This document shows, in pieces, positions 52,161 to 64,000 of a DNA stretch of 64,000 nucleotides; the first letter of the stretch is position 1, and each line of letters begins with the position of its first letter. This stretch comes from Azolla caroliniana (taxonomy: Eukaryota; Polypodiophyta). The DNA lies in assembly GCA_043228905.1 (NCBI GenBank), contig JBHGNT010000013.1, positions 14,880,001 to 14,944,000 of the forward strand. Reading direction: 5' to 3'. A model generated the notes under the pieces. It was not told where the DNA came from, did no database searches, and saw only the letters and a list, made by a program, of their open reading frames with translations. The position numbers and the translations under genes were made by a program.

Positions 52161-55059
52161 AGTCTTGTGGTATCCTTGATCGGTCATGAAGGAGTCGAAC
52201 TTTCGGTACCATTGCCGAGGAGCTTGCTCCAGCCCGTATAAGCTCTTCTTCAACCGGCACACCAAGTGCTCCTTCCCTCTCTTGACAAATCCTTCTGGTT
52301 GTTGCATGTAGATCTCTTCTTCGAGGTCACCATGTAGGAACGTCGTCTTGATGTCTAGTTGCTCTACCTCGAGGTCCATGCTTGCCACTATGCTCAACAC
52401 AGTCCGTATGGATGCCATCTTTACTACCGGGGCAAATATCTCATTGAAATCCACTCCTTTCTTCTGTTGGAAGCCCTTCACCACAATGTGGGCTTTGTAC
52501 CTTGGTGGATTTCCAGCATCTCCCAGTTTCATCTTGTATACCCACTTGTTCCAGAGTGCTCTCTTTCCTTTCGATAGCTCCGTCAATTCATATGTGTGGT
52601 TCTCATGCAGGGAATCCATCTCATCCTACATGGCACTTAACCACTTGTGGTTGTGGGTGTCATTCATTGCTACTTCGAAGCTTTCCGGCTCCCCCTCATC
52701 GGTCAATAGCACATGCTCTACATCTGGAAATCCCCGGGGGGGCCTTCCCTCTCTCAGAGGGTATCTTCTTCCTTGGTTCACATCCACCAATTCCTCCATT
52801 TGTTCCTCATCCGAATCCGATTCGGGGTCTTGTCCGGTTCCGGTGTCTAATTCTTCTTTTTCGGTCGGTTCAGTTTCTTGTCCAAATCCAGCTGGTTCTT
52901 TGAGTGTCATCCGGCTTCCAGTCAGATGGGTCCTTGTATCCTTCAACCGATCTTGGTCAGTTGGCCCGAAGTCCATCGTCTTCTTCTCCGACTCCCATTC
53001 GAAAATGTTCTTGTCTTACATGAGGACTATGTCTCAATTCTAGAAGACCTTCTTGTCGAACATGTCCCACACTCAATACCCGAACTCATCATCACCATAT
53101 CCAAGGAATATGCATGGTTGGGACTTTGGAGCCCATTTCACTCTCTTGTCCTTTGCAACATGCATGTAAGCGAGACAACCGAACACCTTCAAACCGATCC
53201 ATACTTTCTGTGGTGAGTCTCCTTCCAAGGGCACTGAGGGTGATATGTTTATCACGCACGTCATTGTTATCAGCGCATGAGCCCAAAACGTCTTGGGTAA
53301 CTTTGCATGTGCTAGCATGCTCCGGACTCGCTCCATCACAGTCCAATCCATCTTTTCAGACAGACCGTTCAACTCCGGTCTCTTTGGCAAGGTGAAATCA
53401 AGCCAGATCCCCTTCGACCGACAATACTCCTCAAACTGCCCCCGGTATTCTCCTCCATTGTTCGCTCGAACTGCCTTCAGCTTCCGGCTGGTTTCTCTTT
53501 CCACTCTCCCGTGGAATTCCTTGAAGACTAATAGTACTTGATCCTTCGTCTTTAGCGGTGAGACCCGCATCTTCCGGTTGTGGTCGTCTATGAATGTCAC
53601 AAAGTATTGTGATCCGGCATGTGACTTTGTATCCACTTGACATACATCGGTATGCACAAGTTCCAGTAGTGCATTCTGTCTCATCGGTGATCTTGACCGG
53701 AAAAGGTTCGGTTTTGCTTGCCGGCCAAGCAATCGGTGTAGTTCTGTCCTTCATTTCCGGAATGAGGTTGTCCTTGGCAAGTCTCTGCATCCCCTTCTAG
53801 CTCATATGACACAGTCTCTTGTGCCACAACTCACCGGCAATGTCAAATGCGACGTTCACTTCTTCCCGACATATCCGGGCATGCATCAGGTACAATGTGT
53901 TGATCTTCCGAGCTCGGCCCACGATCAAGCTTCCTTTGCTAAACTTCATGACTCCATTCCGGATGTTACCCATGTAGCCTTCATCATCTAGCTGACCGGC
54001 TGATATCAGGTTCAACCAAACCACCGGGACGTGTCAGACATCCTTCAACAACTTGCACTCGGTTGATGTTGTTAACCACACATCTCCTATCCTGACAGAA
54101 TCATGATCTCCGGCTTTGTACGATGAGAAGCACTTCCGGTCGGGCGTCAGCTGGAACGACGCTCCGGAGTCGACTACCCATGTCGTTTTGTCGTTGACAA
54201 GGCGCAACTCACTCTCCTCGGTGATTAGCAATAGTTCTTCTTCACTTGTCGCGATCGCCGATGTTCCTCTCCTTTCTGAAATCTTCTTCGGTTCCGAAAT
54301 GTCAGCTCCCCCTTTGGTTTTCCGGAAGTGTCAACAATTCTTCTGGAAGTGCCCCGACTTTCCGCAATAAAAGCATGTGGGCCTCCCCCTTGACTTCGAC
54401 CTTGTCCCCGATTTGTCCCAGTTTTGGGGACTCCAATTCCGGCCTCTTCCCCGATTATGGTCATCTTCCGTGACCAAGGCCTTTGAAACGGTTCTGGCGA
54501 GCTTCTTCATCCAGCAAGCTTGATTTTACCCTTGCTAGGGATGTCAACTGTTTTCCTTCCGGCCCGGCGTTGCCCAAAGTGACAATTAGCGTCTCCCAAC
54601 TATCCGGGAGGGAACCGAGCAGGAGCAACACAAGTACTCGTCAGCTAGAGTTACTTCCAACGAGGTTGTTTGATTTATGAGCCCCTGGAATGCATTCATG
54701 TGCTCTGCCATGTTGGATCCGTCTTGGTACCGGAGTCTCACTAACTTCAGGAATACCGAAACCCGATTAATGACGTTTTTACCCTCCAGCATGGTGCCGA
54801 TTTTCTCCCAGAGCACATGAGCCTTGCTTTCTTCATTGAAGTTGTTGTACATGCTCATGTCGATGAAGCACTTGATGTATGTTGTCGTGTTCATGTGCAT
54901 CACCTCCCACGTTGTGGCATCGATCTTGTCCGGTTTCTTGTCCCCGAACTGTACCAACAGCCAGAGATCTTTGACCACGAGCATGTCCCTCATCTTCGAC
55001 TTCTACATTGGGTAGTTGGAGTCGGTGAGCTTGAACATGTTTCTAAATGACTCTTCCAT
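52161..55059 (-). pseudogene. gag, protease, integrase and RT start of copia G
   Basis: Minus strand from ATG 55059 (MEESFRNMFKLTDSNYPM). UBN2-type gag (WEVMHMNTTTYIKCFIDMSM, LVRLRYQDGSNMAEHMNAFQ). Knuckle CFYCGKSGHFQKNC at about 54335-54376 is followed by a stop. Protease WVVDSGASFQLTPDRKCFSS near 54160. Integrase: Asp in LVHTDVCQVD, but the second Asp is Asn (VRANNGGEYRG), and the Glu region reads GLSEKMD. RT start YELTELSKGKRALWNKWVYK to KFDSFMTDQGYHK, cut by element C. Several shifts and stops; not functional. Confidence 0.88.
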
Positions 55060-55080
55060 TTTCTTCAAGGTTTAGAACCT

Positions 55081-55094
55081 TGGCTCTGATACCA
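55081..55094 (-). other. Primer binding site of copia G, tRNA-iMet
   Basis: Minus strand TGGTATCAGAGCCA, matching plant initiator tRNA-Met. Confidence 0.93.
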
Positions 55095-55097
55095 GTT

Positions 55098-55596
55098 TGT
55101 GCGGAATAGTGCTCGGCCACAACCGAGTCTCAATCACTTCATGGAAGAAAGCAGAAAATGGAGATTAAAACACTTACACAGACAATAGAGAGGACACATG
55201 ATGTTTACGTGGAAAACCCTAATAGGGAAAAACCACGGGAGCCCATTGACTCCAACTATCACTATAAGGAGAGGATACAATGCGAGACTCAGAGGCAACG
55301 ACCTCGAGCCCTATATCTTCGCCAACTGACGGTTACAACAGAAAAGCTTTCTGTATATATATATATCTCTCTCTCACACACACACTCTTTTTCTTTTTTT
55401 TTATCGTAATTACCTTAACCTAGTTGTAAGTTGTTAGCACTACAAGCACTGTGTTATGGGTTCGAAACCCAACTTCCTCACCTCTCTATTATATACTTCT
55501 TATATATCTCTTAATTCACTAGATGCCACTATGGAATGTAGGGGTTGAACCCATTACCACTTGGTCTCCATTGGGCAACCTTACCAACTGAGCTAC

Positions 55597-55636
<40 letters not shown>

Positions 55637-55881
55637 CACTTGTTCAACAACATCATACAATAACATACAACACTTTCATAGTGGTTGCCCTAAGTCATAT
55701 TTATACTTATATGACTTTAGGACTATTTAAAATATAGCCATGATAGGCATATCAAAAACATATTTACAAATATGTCCCTGGATCCGGTTTCCACCGTATC
55801 CACTCGGATACCTTTTGGATTCATCTGATCCGGTTCTAGGATCTCATCCGGATCCCATCCGAAGGTACCGAAATCCCAACA
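55098..55881 (-). repeat. 5' LTR of copia G
   Basis: High edge TGTTGGGATTTCGGTACC (minus strand). The low edge is taken as TGTGCGG next to the primer site, uncertain by a few bases. It includes a CT/TA microsatellite (55599-55640) and two tRNA-like blocks (55414-55598) that the truncated partner LTR cannot confirm. Confidence 0.8.
55414..55598. repeat. Pair of tRNA-like (possible SINE) blocks in opposite orientation
   Basis: Plus-strand block 55414-55480: A-box-like TAACCTAGTTG and B box GGTTCGAAACC with stem TGGG/CCCA. Minus-strand block 55538-55598: TAGCTCAGTTGG (near-perfect A box) and GGGTTCAACCCC. Neither folds into a full tRNA by eye. A tRNA-derived SINE or a tRNA-mimic part of this LTR are both possible. 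Confidence 0.45.
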
Positions 55882-56331
55882 AGACACAAGATCTTTTACG
55901 TGGAAAACCCAAAAGGGAAAAATCATGGGGGTCCACAAACCCCGAGAAACTAAATCACTAATAATGAGGGAGGAATACAAACTCGGAGGCAACAACCTCA
56001 AGCTCGTCTTCGTCAAAATGACGGTTGCAGAGTTACACACATTCTCTCTCTCCTACTAGTTACAAAGGCAACAACCTTCCTTTTACTATACAACTAACAA
56101 TGATCCACACTCTTAAAGTTTGCCCTAATTGTTTATATACTAAAACAACTTTCTGGCTATTTACAAGTATAGCCCACAAGAGGTACATTTAGACTATTTA
56201 CAAATATAGTCTTTCGAATCGGTGTTATAATCGATTCTCGATTTCAATTTCGAAAAATTGATTTTCGGCCTTGGCCAAGCTTGTTCTTCGATTCGGCTCA
56301 TTCCATCCGAAGGAACTTGGTTTTCCCAACA
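55882..56331 (-). repeat. Copia LTR fragment S4
   Basis: Minus-strand copia LTR start at the high edge (TGTTGGGAAAACCAAGTTCC), with the shared blocks CCGAAGGAA, GGCTATTTACAA and ACGTGGAAAACCC. The other part is missing beyond G, which seems to have landed in it. This is the edge of the transposon stack. Confidence 0.7.
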
Positions 56332-57262
56332 TTTTAGTTAGTCATTTCTCAAACAAGCTATAATATCAATATCATTTTGGCACATTGGCCACTCTAGGGA
56401 TGCTAGTACACATGTGATGATTATTTAAGGGTATTTTTTTAACAAACCTCATCTATTTGTTTTTTTGTCAAATGTTCATTTGTTTGCAATCCTACGTGTG
56501 AATGTATAGGGGTTTGTTGAAAGTTTTTCCACACTCAAAGGGATAATTCAATTCGTATATCCTTAATCAGCGATGATGTAGGCATATTTCGGCGTAATAT
56601 ATGTTATCAATGAAAACTTATACCATTTCCTTTTTCAACTCAATTAGTTGACTTGTCAATCTTGATTGCATGACATCATTTGTAAACTTCTTTAAAGTTT
56701 GTTACCCTTGCATTCAGAATGGATCTTTTTGTGTGCTTCATAGTGACCTTATAATTTGTATTCATCTAATATGGTTTTTGATAACCAAACTTGTACATGT
56801 TTCATTAGCCTCCATATCATCTTTCATAAGGAGATTACAATAGACCACACTCATTTATTTTGATGTTATAATTCGTTATAGGTTGTCAATGAGGAATTAT
56901 AACACATTGATTAATGATTTCACTTCATGATGCTTGGCTTTTGTGTTAGTGATAATGCACTCAACACATTCCACACACATTGTTGTGTAGAAAATTTGTG
57001 CCTTTTCACTTCGAGCTTAATAATTAATTGCACAACATCGTCCATCTAAGGACGAGGTTGTGCATGTGGTTTCTAAAATATTTAAATTCTGCAAAGTCTA
57101 ACAACATATTACATTGGAGAAAATTTAGCTAATGTGTTAGGATATACCAATGTTTTCAGAAAATTCACAAAGTCATAAAGAATAATTATAATGTGCCAAA
57201 GTTCAATGTAACCTTATGGAGTGTTCAAAGTGTTAGAATACACACATTTACAGTGTGCACAA

Positions 57263-57469
57263 GGGATTTCACATTCATTTGTTAGATGATAGGTGTCACA
57301 ACATAATTATGGCAAGCTCTACAATAAGCTCAATGACTATGTTGAACCAAAATAAAGCAAAAACTAGGGATTTCACATTCATTTGTTAGATGATAGGTGT
57401 CACAACATAATTATGGCAAGGATCTCTAATAAGCTCAATGACTATGTTGAACCTAATTAAAGCAAAAAC
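57263..57469 (+). repeat. 104-bp tandem duplication
   Basis: GGGATTTCACATTCATTTG at 57263 recurs at 57367. The two units differ by a few substitutions and small indels (CTCTACAATAAG against GATCTCTAATAAG). Confidence 0.9.
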
Positions 57470-58674
57470 GAGGAAGAAAAAGACAGGCATAAAACGGATA
57501 TTTTGGAAGGATAGACTAAAAATAGTGTGGGAACTTAGGATCCCCACCCCCCAAACACAAACAAACAAACAAAACATATATTTATCATGTTGGTCTTCTA
57601 GTTTTATTGACCACGATGTTATAGAATGAATTTGTATTTGAAATCTTTAACGGAAATAATCTTTCTTTTTTTTGTTTCCTTTTAGAAATGGGACTATGTA
57701 AACACGTTGTATACTTTTTGACTTGGTCAACTCTTAATTCTTTTATCTAGAAAGATATGTAGTGCACCTTCCATACGCGTATACACACAAAAGATCGGTC
57801 TTCTTTGAGTTTGATTAGATCGAGTTTGCATTAGTGATTACGTGAAATTGTGTGCAACTTGACGCGAGTGTGACAATACAATATGGCGATATTCTAGTTA
57901 ATATTCTCCACATATGATTACCCCACAAGTAACTTAATCGCTAAGTATCGATGGCATGAGCAATGGAGTGTGAAATAGAGGATATACTAATTGAAAAGAA
58001 TTGACATAAAATAAATTGAGGGTCAAATTTTTTTATAGTCATGCAAACATGCTTTAGGTCAAACAACTAAAATTGCCTTGATTGGTAACCACATGGATGG
58101 CTTTCTAATCTTAGATGGGTCATTGGGCAAGTTTGTAGCTCATTGTAATGCTTTCACACCAAGCTACCCCTCTTCAAAAGCTTCGCAAGACATATTAATC
58201 TTCATATATTTGCTTAGAGGAGTTTATTGCACAAAGTCATCGAGGAAATCTTGGCTACTACAAGGAGCAGAAGCTCATATCAAGTGTGAGGTTCCACGCC
58301 TCATCAAGATTGTATTGACATACTCTCCTCTCCATAAAGAGAGTTTGAAAACCCTCTTCTAGCCCACAATTCATTAAACTTCTACCTTTTGTTCCTTATA
58401 ATTAAAGACGATGATTTTTAATGAATGCTTCTAAACGTGAATGTATTAATGTTAGAATCTAAAGCTTTTGGTTAACATGAATAAAGATTAGTTAAAGAAA
58501 TATTCATTAATTTAGTGGATCTTAAATTGTTAACTATACCTGGATCAAATGTTAAGTTTGTGGACTGCTTTGTGACAACCATTATGCAATTGTATGAGAT
58601 GAAAGCCCGGATATGTACCAAAACTCAAGGACTTCACTACTTTAACTTAAAGTGGTTGTAAGTACCACGTTGGA

Positions 58675-58689
58675 CCCCCCCCCCCCCCC
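58675..58689 (+). repeat. Poly-C run (15)
   Basis: Fifteen C in a row. In an assembly the exact length is unreliable. Confidence 0.9.
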
Positions 58690-60930
58690 TCTCGCGTATA
58701 AGAAGAAATGCATAAGAATAAAAAAATTGCACATTGTTTTGTAGCAATAATGTGATCATATGTTTGCACAATAATGTTTTGAATGGACTGAATGTGAATA
58801 TACACATCGCAAATAAATCTCAGTTCATGAAAATGGTGTGTATAAAAGTGAGATAATTATATGTCTAGGCTAAAAATCATGCGTGGATATGGATTACCCA
58901 TTAAAAAAGTGTGTATTTGCATGGAGAGTTGTGGTTTGCCATTCTACTTATTGTGTTGCAAGTTCATTGGATTATTGTAAACGAGATATTTCTATGATGC
59001 AATTATGTTAAAGACTTGTCCATTTGTCCAAGATTATTGCCCTTTTTTGAAAGTCAAGCATGATATACACGTTCATATGGTGTGAGTGGCACAATGTTTT
59101 ACTTACCCAATGTTACCCTTGTACTTGAATACCTAGGCATATGTCAATATACATATTTCATTCATATGGGAGAGGTTCCCTTCTTTCCGTGCATTTTCCT
59201 AGAGTACATCATTGAATATTTTGCAACGTGTGGTTTTTGTGAGGTGGGTGGAAAAAAGGAAGTAAAACAGAGAGAAGAAAGAAAAGAGAACCCTAACCTT
59301 TATATCAAGGCACGCGCAATAGCCTTATCTTTCAAATTCACGTAAGTTATAAGAGAGGCTGTAATAAAAAACCGCTTGGCAATAAGATATATATAATACT
59401 TCAGAAAGGAAAAGAAGTGTCTTTTTTAACTATTACAAAATACAAGTGCATATTCAAGCTATGCGGAACCACCAACTCATTATTATTACGCACATTTGTC
59501 AAATTTAGGCGTAGAAGGCCTATTATTAAGTTGGAAAAAAACACTTTTATGGCTTGTAATGCCGTTGGATCTAGCATTTGATAGTATGGATTCACATTCC
59601 AATTACTAATTCTAAACCATATGGGATAATTCACAACCCTCCCATAAGACTTAATGCTTGGGCAAAAATCATAAACTGCGCTAACTTAGGTATGGATGTT
59701 GTGAAATTGGGGCATCCTTAAGTAGATCATGTGAATCATAAATGAATAGATGAGGCATTTTGTGCAATAGACAAACTTGGAGGAGTGTTGAAGCATAACA
59801 TTATGGAACAAATCGACTAGTAGTAATCAAGGCTAATGTATACACACCAAAACACCAAGGGGAACACACTATAATTTTGGAGGATCACATGGTGATATTG
59901 TTTGACCATTTACAGACTCGAATTTCCATGGTTCAACACTTCATGTTCTCATTGTAACAAATTGGCAATGATCAATTGGCAACTATTAGAGGGGAGGGAT
60001 GAGTATCATCATACTACCAAACAATGTTCTTGTAGTATTTTTTTCTTGCATTTGGATGGAAAAGAAAATTTGAAAGCCTAGCATTCAAATTATGCGAACC
60101 TTATTGTTATGATCATATTTGGTGATCATTATTCACTTACTTTTTCCTCTTCTTTGTGGCTCCATGTTTCAAGGTTAGTAGTAGATGAACAACAAAATAA
60201 ATTGACTATCTATTATTGTGCACATCTATATATAGATATTATAAGCCGAGTATTTTAGGTCTTGGTTGTTGGTGAAGGTGTTACTTACATTCCACATTAC
60301 CTAATATGTATGATGGTAGTGTCAAGTGTTGAATGTAGGACGTCAATCTCATATTCCATTTAATTCAAAAGTGTTTCTCTAGCACACAAACATAGGGTGG
60401 ATGCCTTTTGACGGCACTTTAAATCGTCAACACGTTTCAAATAGGACATGTTGTTTCTAGATAGTGATTGAGGATGCCCATGCACATAGTTTTTTTTAGG
60501 TGTTTTTTATTGTTGTAGCTTTGGGCATCCTTCATTAGGATATTATTGTCCTTTGTAAATGTGTGCTTGCCCAAGCAACTAGACTCTAGAGTTTTACTTT
60601 CCTCCTCATATAAGTTAGTGTTCAAAGTTAGTGTTCAACTACCTCAAGGCACTGGAGTATATGGGCACACTCGGAATATGACGAATTTATTGTTACCGTT
60701 CGATGGTCTCTACAGAGTAACGCAAAATGAGCGCAGGAGCCTGCAAAAGGTAAGATTCTTAAATGGGCAACTTCTCACTAGTATGTAGTGCGGGTACCTA
60801 CCATGGAAGAATAAACTTCGCACAAACTAGTCTTATAAGATCTTTAAATGGTTTTAAACTTAGCAAAAGTGACTTTGTTATCATGCATGGTCAAGTGAAC
60901 AACGGGCTTTTCTATTGTCATGTTGTTTTG

Positions 60931-60932
60931 AT

Positions 60933-60972
<40 letters not shown>

Positions 60973-61015
60973 ACATACATACATACATACAATACGTACA
61001 TACATACATACATAC
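60931..61015 (+). repeat. (ATAC)n/(AC)n microsatellite
   Basis: ATAC units, then about 12 AC units, then ATAC units again with an AATACGTAC interruption. Lies about 670 bases upstream of the gene start. Confidence 0.95.
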
Positions 61016-61121
61016 CATGCAAATCACACATACATGTATAGTGGGGTCCAGGTCCAGGTCAAGATTTAGGACTTTCGAGTCAATCGGACCGGAGTGAGTT
61101 CGAGTGGCCGGAGTTTCTAGA

Positions 61122-61336
61122 ATAAGAGAGAAAGAAAGGGCGAGAGAAAGAGACAGAGAGAGAGAGAAAGAAAGGCGAGAGATAGACACAGAGAGAGAGA
61201 GAGAGAGAGAGAAGGGACCGCCGAACGAACGATCTCCGCGTCTGTCTGTCTGTCTGTTTTTCCTTCTTTTCAAAGGCTACCTTCCTTCCTTAACTTTTTC
61301 TTTCTTTCTTGCGTCCTTTCTTCTTCTTCTTCTTCT

Positions 61337-61374
<38 letters not shown>
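61122..61374 (+). repeat. GA-rich tract and (TTC)n(TC)n tract upstream of the gene
   Basis: AGAGAGAAAGAAAGG... at 61122-61214, then TTC repeats and a (CT)n run at about 61318-61374. Such tracts are common in plant 5' leaders and promoters. A GATCC repeat (61546-61565) follows. No convincing TATA box fits the leader, so the start of transcription is not placed. Confidence 0.75.
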
Positions 61375-61380
<6 letters not shown>

Positions 61381-61685
61381 AGCCAAAGCTCCTTCCTTTT
61401 GCTTCATCCACCCCTGCCACTCATTTCGGAGTGAAGTTGATGAGAGAACATACATAGATCGCGATTAAGAGACAAATCAACCAGATTTCTGAGATCATCA
61501 TACTCCTTCCTTCTGCGTTGAGTTCTCTCGCCTTAACACCCCCCAGATCCGATCCGATCCGATCCTATCTCTTCTTCTCTTCGCCTTCAGCTCCTCTGCA
61601 GGTTACACACACAATAGTGACCAGTTCGGGAGGTTCGTCTGTTCAGATGCTATATAAATCTCTAGTGTAAATATTAGCCGAAGGA

Positions 61686-64000
61686 ATGAAGTCTCCATTT
61701 AGGAAGTTTCGAGATTTAGCTCTGAACAAACAAGGATCCAAACAGAAGATCTCCTCAGATCAACCAGAAGAAGAGGAATCCACTCATAGAGACCTCCTCA
61801 AAAGATTTCAGGTGCTTCTCCTCACTCTCGTTGTTTCAATTTCAATCCCATGATGTATTGTTTTGCTAAATCTGCTAGTTTTATTCTGGTTGCCATCATT
61901 TATACATGCCATACTTTCTCATTTCTCGTGTCAATGACTCTGATCTAATGGTTAATTGAGTTTCTCTTTAGAAAGTTGCAAATTTCATATTTATATCTTG
62001 TTTTTAATGTTTTTGAGCTTCATTTTCTGCCTATGCTACTCTGATTCCAAGAGTTGCTGGCAGTCTCTCTTTCAAAAGACACATCGTTGCAATATATATC
62101 TTGTTTTTATATGCGTTTGACCTTCCTTATCTCTGTCTCACATAGTATGGCGATGATTTTAATGCTCAGTTGAAACTTTCTATTAAAAGGCACTTAGTTT
62201 GCATTCTATAACTTATTCTCTTTGCATTTGAGTTTCCTTTTCTGCATCTCAGTTATGGATGAGTAGAACTTCTCTTTTTGAGAAGCTTCCTTCTCTGTGT
62301 CTCTCATATGAATAATTGATTCCAATGATGATGAAAACTTTTCTTTAAAAAGCTACATAATGGCAACATATATCTTGTTTGTATGATTTTGATCTTCCAA
62401 TAATCAGTATACCTTTTTTGAAAGCTGCATAATTGCAATCTATATCTTATTTTGGTTATGGGAGCTCATAAAAGTTTCCTTTCCTGATCTGAAGCATCCT
62501 TCAAACTTCCATCTTAGAAGTTATATAATGGCGACATACACTAATGCGTCTTTTTCTGCTTGAATGAATCTGATTCTAATCTATTCGTCTAATTTAATTG
62601 AACTTCTATAAAAAGCTCAGAGTTGCTGCCTATCTATTGTTTATGCTCACTTTTTTTATTCTCATTATTAATGACTACACTTAGTTGATCCTTCTGTATT
62701 CAAATGCCGTATATTTCCAGCCTATCTTTGATCTATTATCTCTCAGGAATTTCCAAGAGATTGAATTCTTAAGAAAGTTTCTTAACGTAATGTAGATTTT
62801 CATTATGTTTCTCAGTAACATGAGCTAGTGATAATGTGTCAGAAGGTTGAAGGTTTTTAGCAAGGTTATTTCCTTTCAGGCTGAGTTAATGATAGAGGAA
62901 CTTTCATTTGTCTGTTTTCTGAAAAATACTCTTATGATTAAAACAATAAACATTTATGTATTATAATTTGTTTAACAGAATTGATGCATTTTTCTGTATC
63001 CATTTGGCATTTGTGTATTTGCAGGATTTGGCAAACACACAATCAAAATATGAAGGGTTCTTGACACATGGTCAGACTGTTTCTTCAGCGGCATTTGGTA
63101 GGTATCTTAACATTGGCATTATGATATTCGGAAATTCTGAGTCTGTTCTGAGTTAATCCATTTGCTATTATTATTCTTTGGTTGCACAAATTTCGTCTAA
63201 CTATAATTGTATTACTTGCACAGATTTTTCAACGTCGCTTCGAGAGATGGGTTTATATATGCTGGAAACTTTTGGAGACTTTTTTGATGGAGAAATAGGT
63301 ATTGCAAAGAGAATGCAAATCAGCTGTTTCTTTTATATTATTTCTCTGTTAATATGCTGCGTAAATAAATGTTATTTAACATTTTATGCTTTGTAGCTTG
63401 AAGTTGCAAGTGCACATGTATGTAGTAGTTGTGGTAGATTAGTGAGTTGATAAATTGAAAGGCACATGGATCTTCTAATTTCGTATTCTTTCCTTTCTCT
63501 CTGATTGATCATATTCATTATTCTGTGCAGGAAATGCTTTCAGTATGCTGGCAAAAGTTCAGATTGAAATTTCCAAGCTGCTTGATCTTTTTGTAAGTGT
63601 TGATTATTATCTTTTGTCTTTTAAGTGTACCCACATTTTTAGCATGTGCTTGCCCAATTGTCCCCATTATAAAATGTGATCTTCATTGCAATATACTATT
63701 ATTGTTCACACCTAGAAGTGTCATGAAACAGATGAAATAATGGAAATATCACAATCCTTGTCTAGAAGTGTAACCTGCAATTAGAAAATAAATCTATTTG
63801 ATTTTTCCCATTATATATTATTACCCCAATGCCCTTACACGTTTTTTTTTTGGTTGTCTTGAACCCTGATATAGTTTATTTATTACTTTGACTGTGCAAG
63901 TGTAGCCTGGATGTGTACTGTATGCTATTATGTTTATGTAAAGTATTTCATGGTCTTTTCCTGATGGCCTTATGTGATTCTTGATATAAAATAACATGAG
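61686..64000 (+). CDS. Host gene, At2g33490-like BAR-type hydroxyproline-rich protein (5' part, four exons)
   Basis: Exons 61686-61811, 63025-63097, 63224-63298 and 63531-63592, all with GT-AG introns and in-phase joins; the gene continues past the window. The visible 112 residues start MKSPFRKFRDLALNKQGSKQ, then an acidic PEEEESTHRDLL stretch, DLANTQSKYEGFLTHGQTVS, DFSTSLREMGLYMLETFGDF and NAFSMLAKVQIEISKLLDLF. This helical layout matches the N-terminal BAR-like part of the Arabidopsis At2g33490/At3g26910 family, where the basic MK(S/T).LR..R.L start and SLRE(M/L)G..LLE motif recur. Known members have a long Ser/Pro-rich tail, which would lie outside. The likely role is membrane-associated; the exact function is not established. 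Intron 1 is 1213 bases. Confidence 0.82.

Larger units (their letters stand above)
37539..55881 (-). mobile_element. Ty1/copia element G, decayed host of C and S2
   Basis: Minus-strand copia element: 5' LTR 55098-55881, iMet primer site, gag, protease, integrase and RT down to about 52161, then (beyond element C) the rest of RT and RNase H to 38369, polypurine tract at 37539-37560 and a stub of 3' LTR. It carries solo LTR S2 and the whole of element C. Many stops and a changed catalytic residue in integrase mark it as dead. Confidence 0.88.
56332..60930. other. AT-rich intergenic region, no gene seen
   Basis: I see no LTR, tRNA or coding exon that I can support. Short open frames at 58078-58362 and 59082-59345 have no recognisable motif. 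Local features are a 104-bp tandem duplication (57263-57469) and a run of 15 C (58675-58689). Confidence 0.6.

Noticed and set aside
58078-58362. 94-codon open frame in the intergenic region
   Set aside because: No motif, no splice context, AT-rich composition like its surroundings; expected by chance.
59082-59345. 87-codon open frame
   Set aside because: No recognisable domain; ends in a basic Lys/Glu string from low-complexity DNA.
60931-61015. CRISPR-like array
   Set aside because: Short simple-sequence repeats without spacers, in a plant genome.
60915-61273. Open frames over the ATAC/AC and GA tracts
   Set aside because: Encode only simple repeats; microsatellite artefacts.
61651-61658. 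TATATAAA just upstream of the host gene ATG as a TATA box
   Set aside because: Only 28-35 bases before the ATG, which would leave almost no 5' leader; long pyrimidine tracts further upstream look like leader sequence.

Overview
This window is plant nuclear DNA. Bases 1-56331 are a dense stack of nested LTR retrotransposons with no cellular gene. Bases 56332-61100 are AT-rich, low-copy-looking DNA with no gene I can support. From 61686 to the window end lies the 5' part of one host gene on the plus strand, four exons visible, resembling the Arabidopsis At2g33490 family (BAR-like, hydroxyproline-rich). GT-AG introns, tRNA-iMet primer sites and Tork-like Ty1/copia elements point to a vascular plant. 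I cannot place it further, and several Ty3 lineages here look unlike the usual angiosperm ones.

Layout: 1-1555 is the 3' end of Ty3 element X (+). 1556-14585 is Ty3 element B (-), split by Ty1/copia element A (+, 4573-10775), which itself holds solo LTR K (7740-8532). 14586-14874 is a copia gag scrap (H). 14875-24668 is Ty3 element D (-), holding the small non-autonomous LTR element N (17489-19492) and solo LTR J (21224-22022). 24669-28632 is decayed copia E (+). 28633-37155 is copia F (-), split by Gy1 copy 1 (+, 29677-35441). 37156-37538 are LTR scraps. 37539-55881 is copia G (-), holding solo LTR S2 (37566-38363) and Ty3 element C (+, 39381-52156), which in turn holds Gy1 copy 2 (-, 42912-48688). 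55882-56331 is a last LTR scrap.

Most junctions were fixed by target-site duplications read directly in the sequence: gaaag (A), acgt (K), ccggt (N), ccgt (J), gccgg (Gy1 copy 1), gggat (S2), acgc (C), ctcac (Gy1 copy 2).

The most notable content is Gy1, a chromodomain Ty3 element present as two nearly identical copies with open gag and pol. It carries what looks like a self-priming signal (12 nt at the predicted RNA 5' end complementary to the primer site) and a complete -1 frameshift signal between gag and pol. Second is the C/D/X/J/K group, which makes 4-bp rather than 5-bp duplications, always with CG in the middle, and has a covarying hairpin just before its polypurine tract. Third is N, a small LTR element whose only ORF encodes a long coiled-coil protein.
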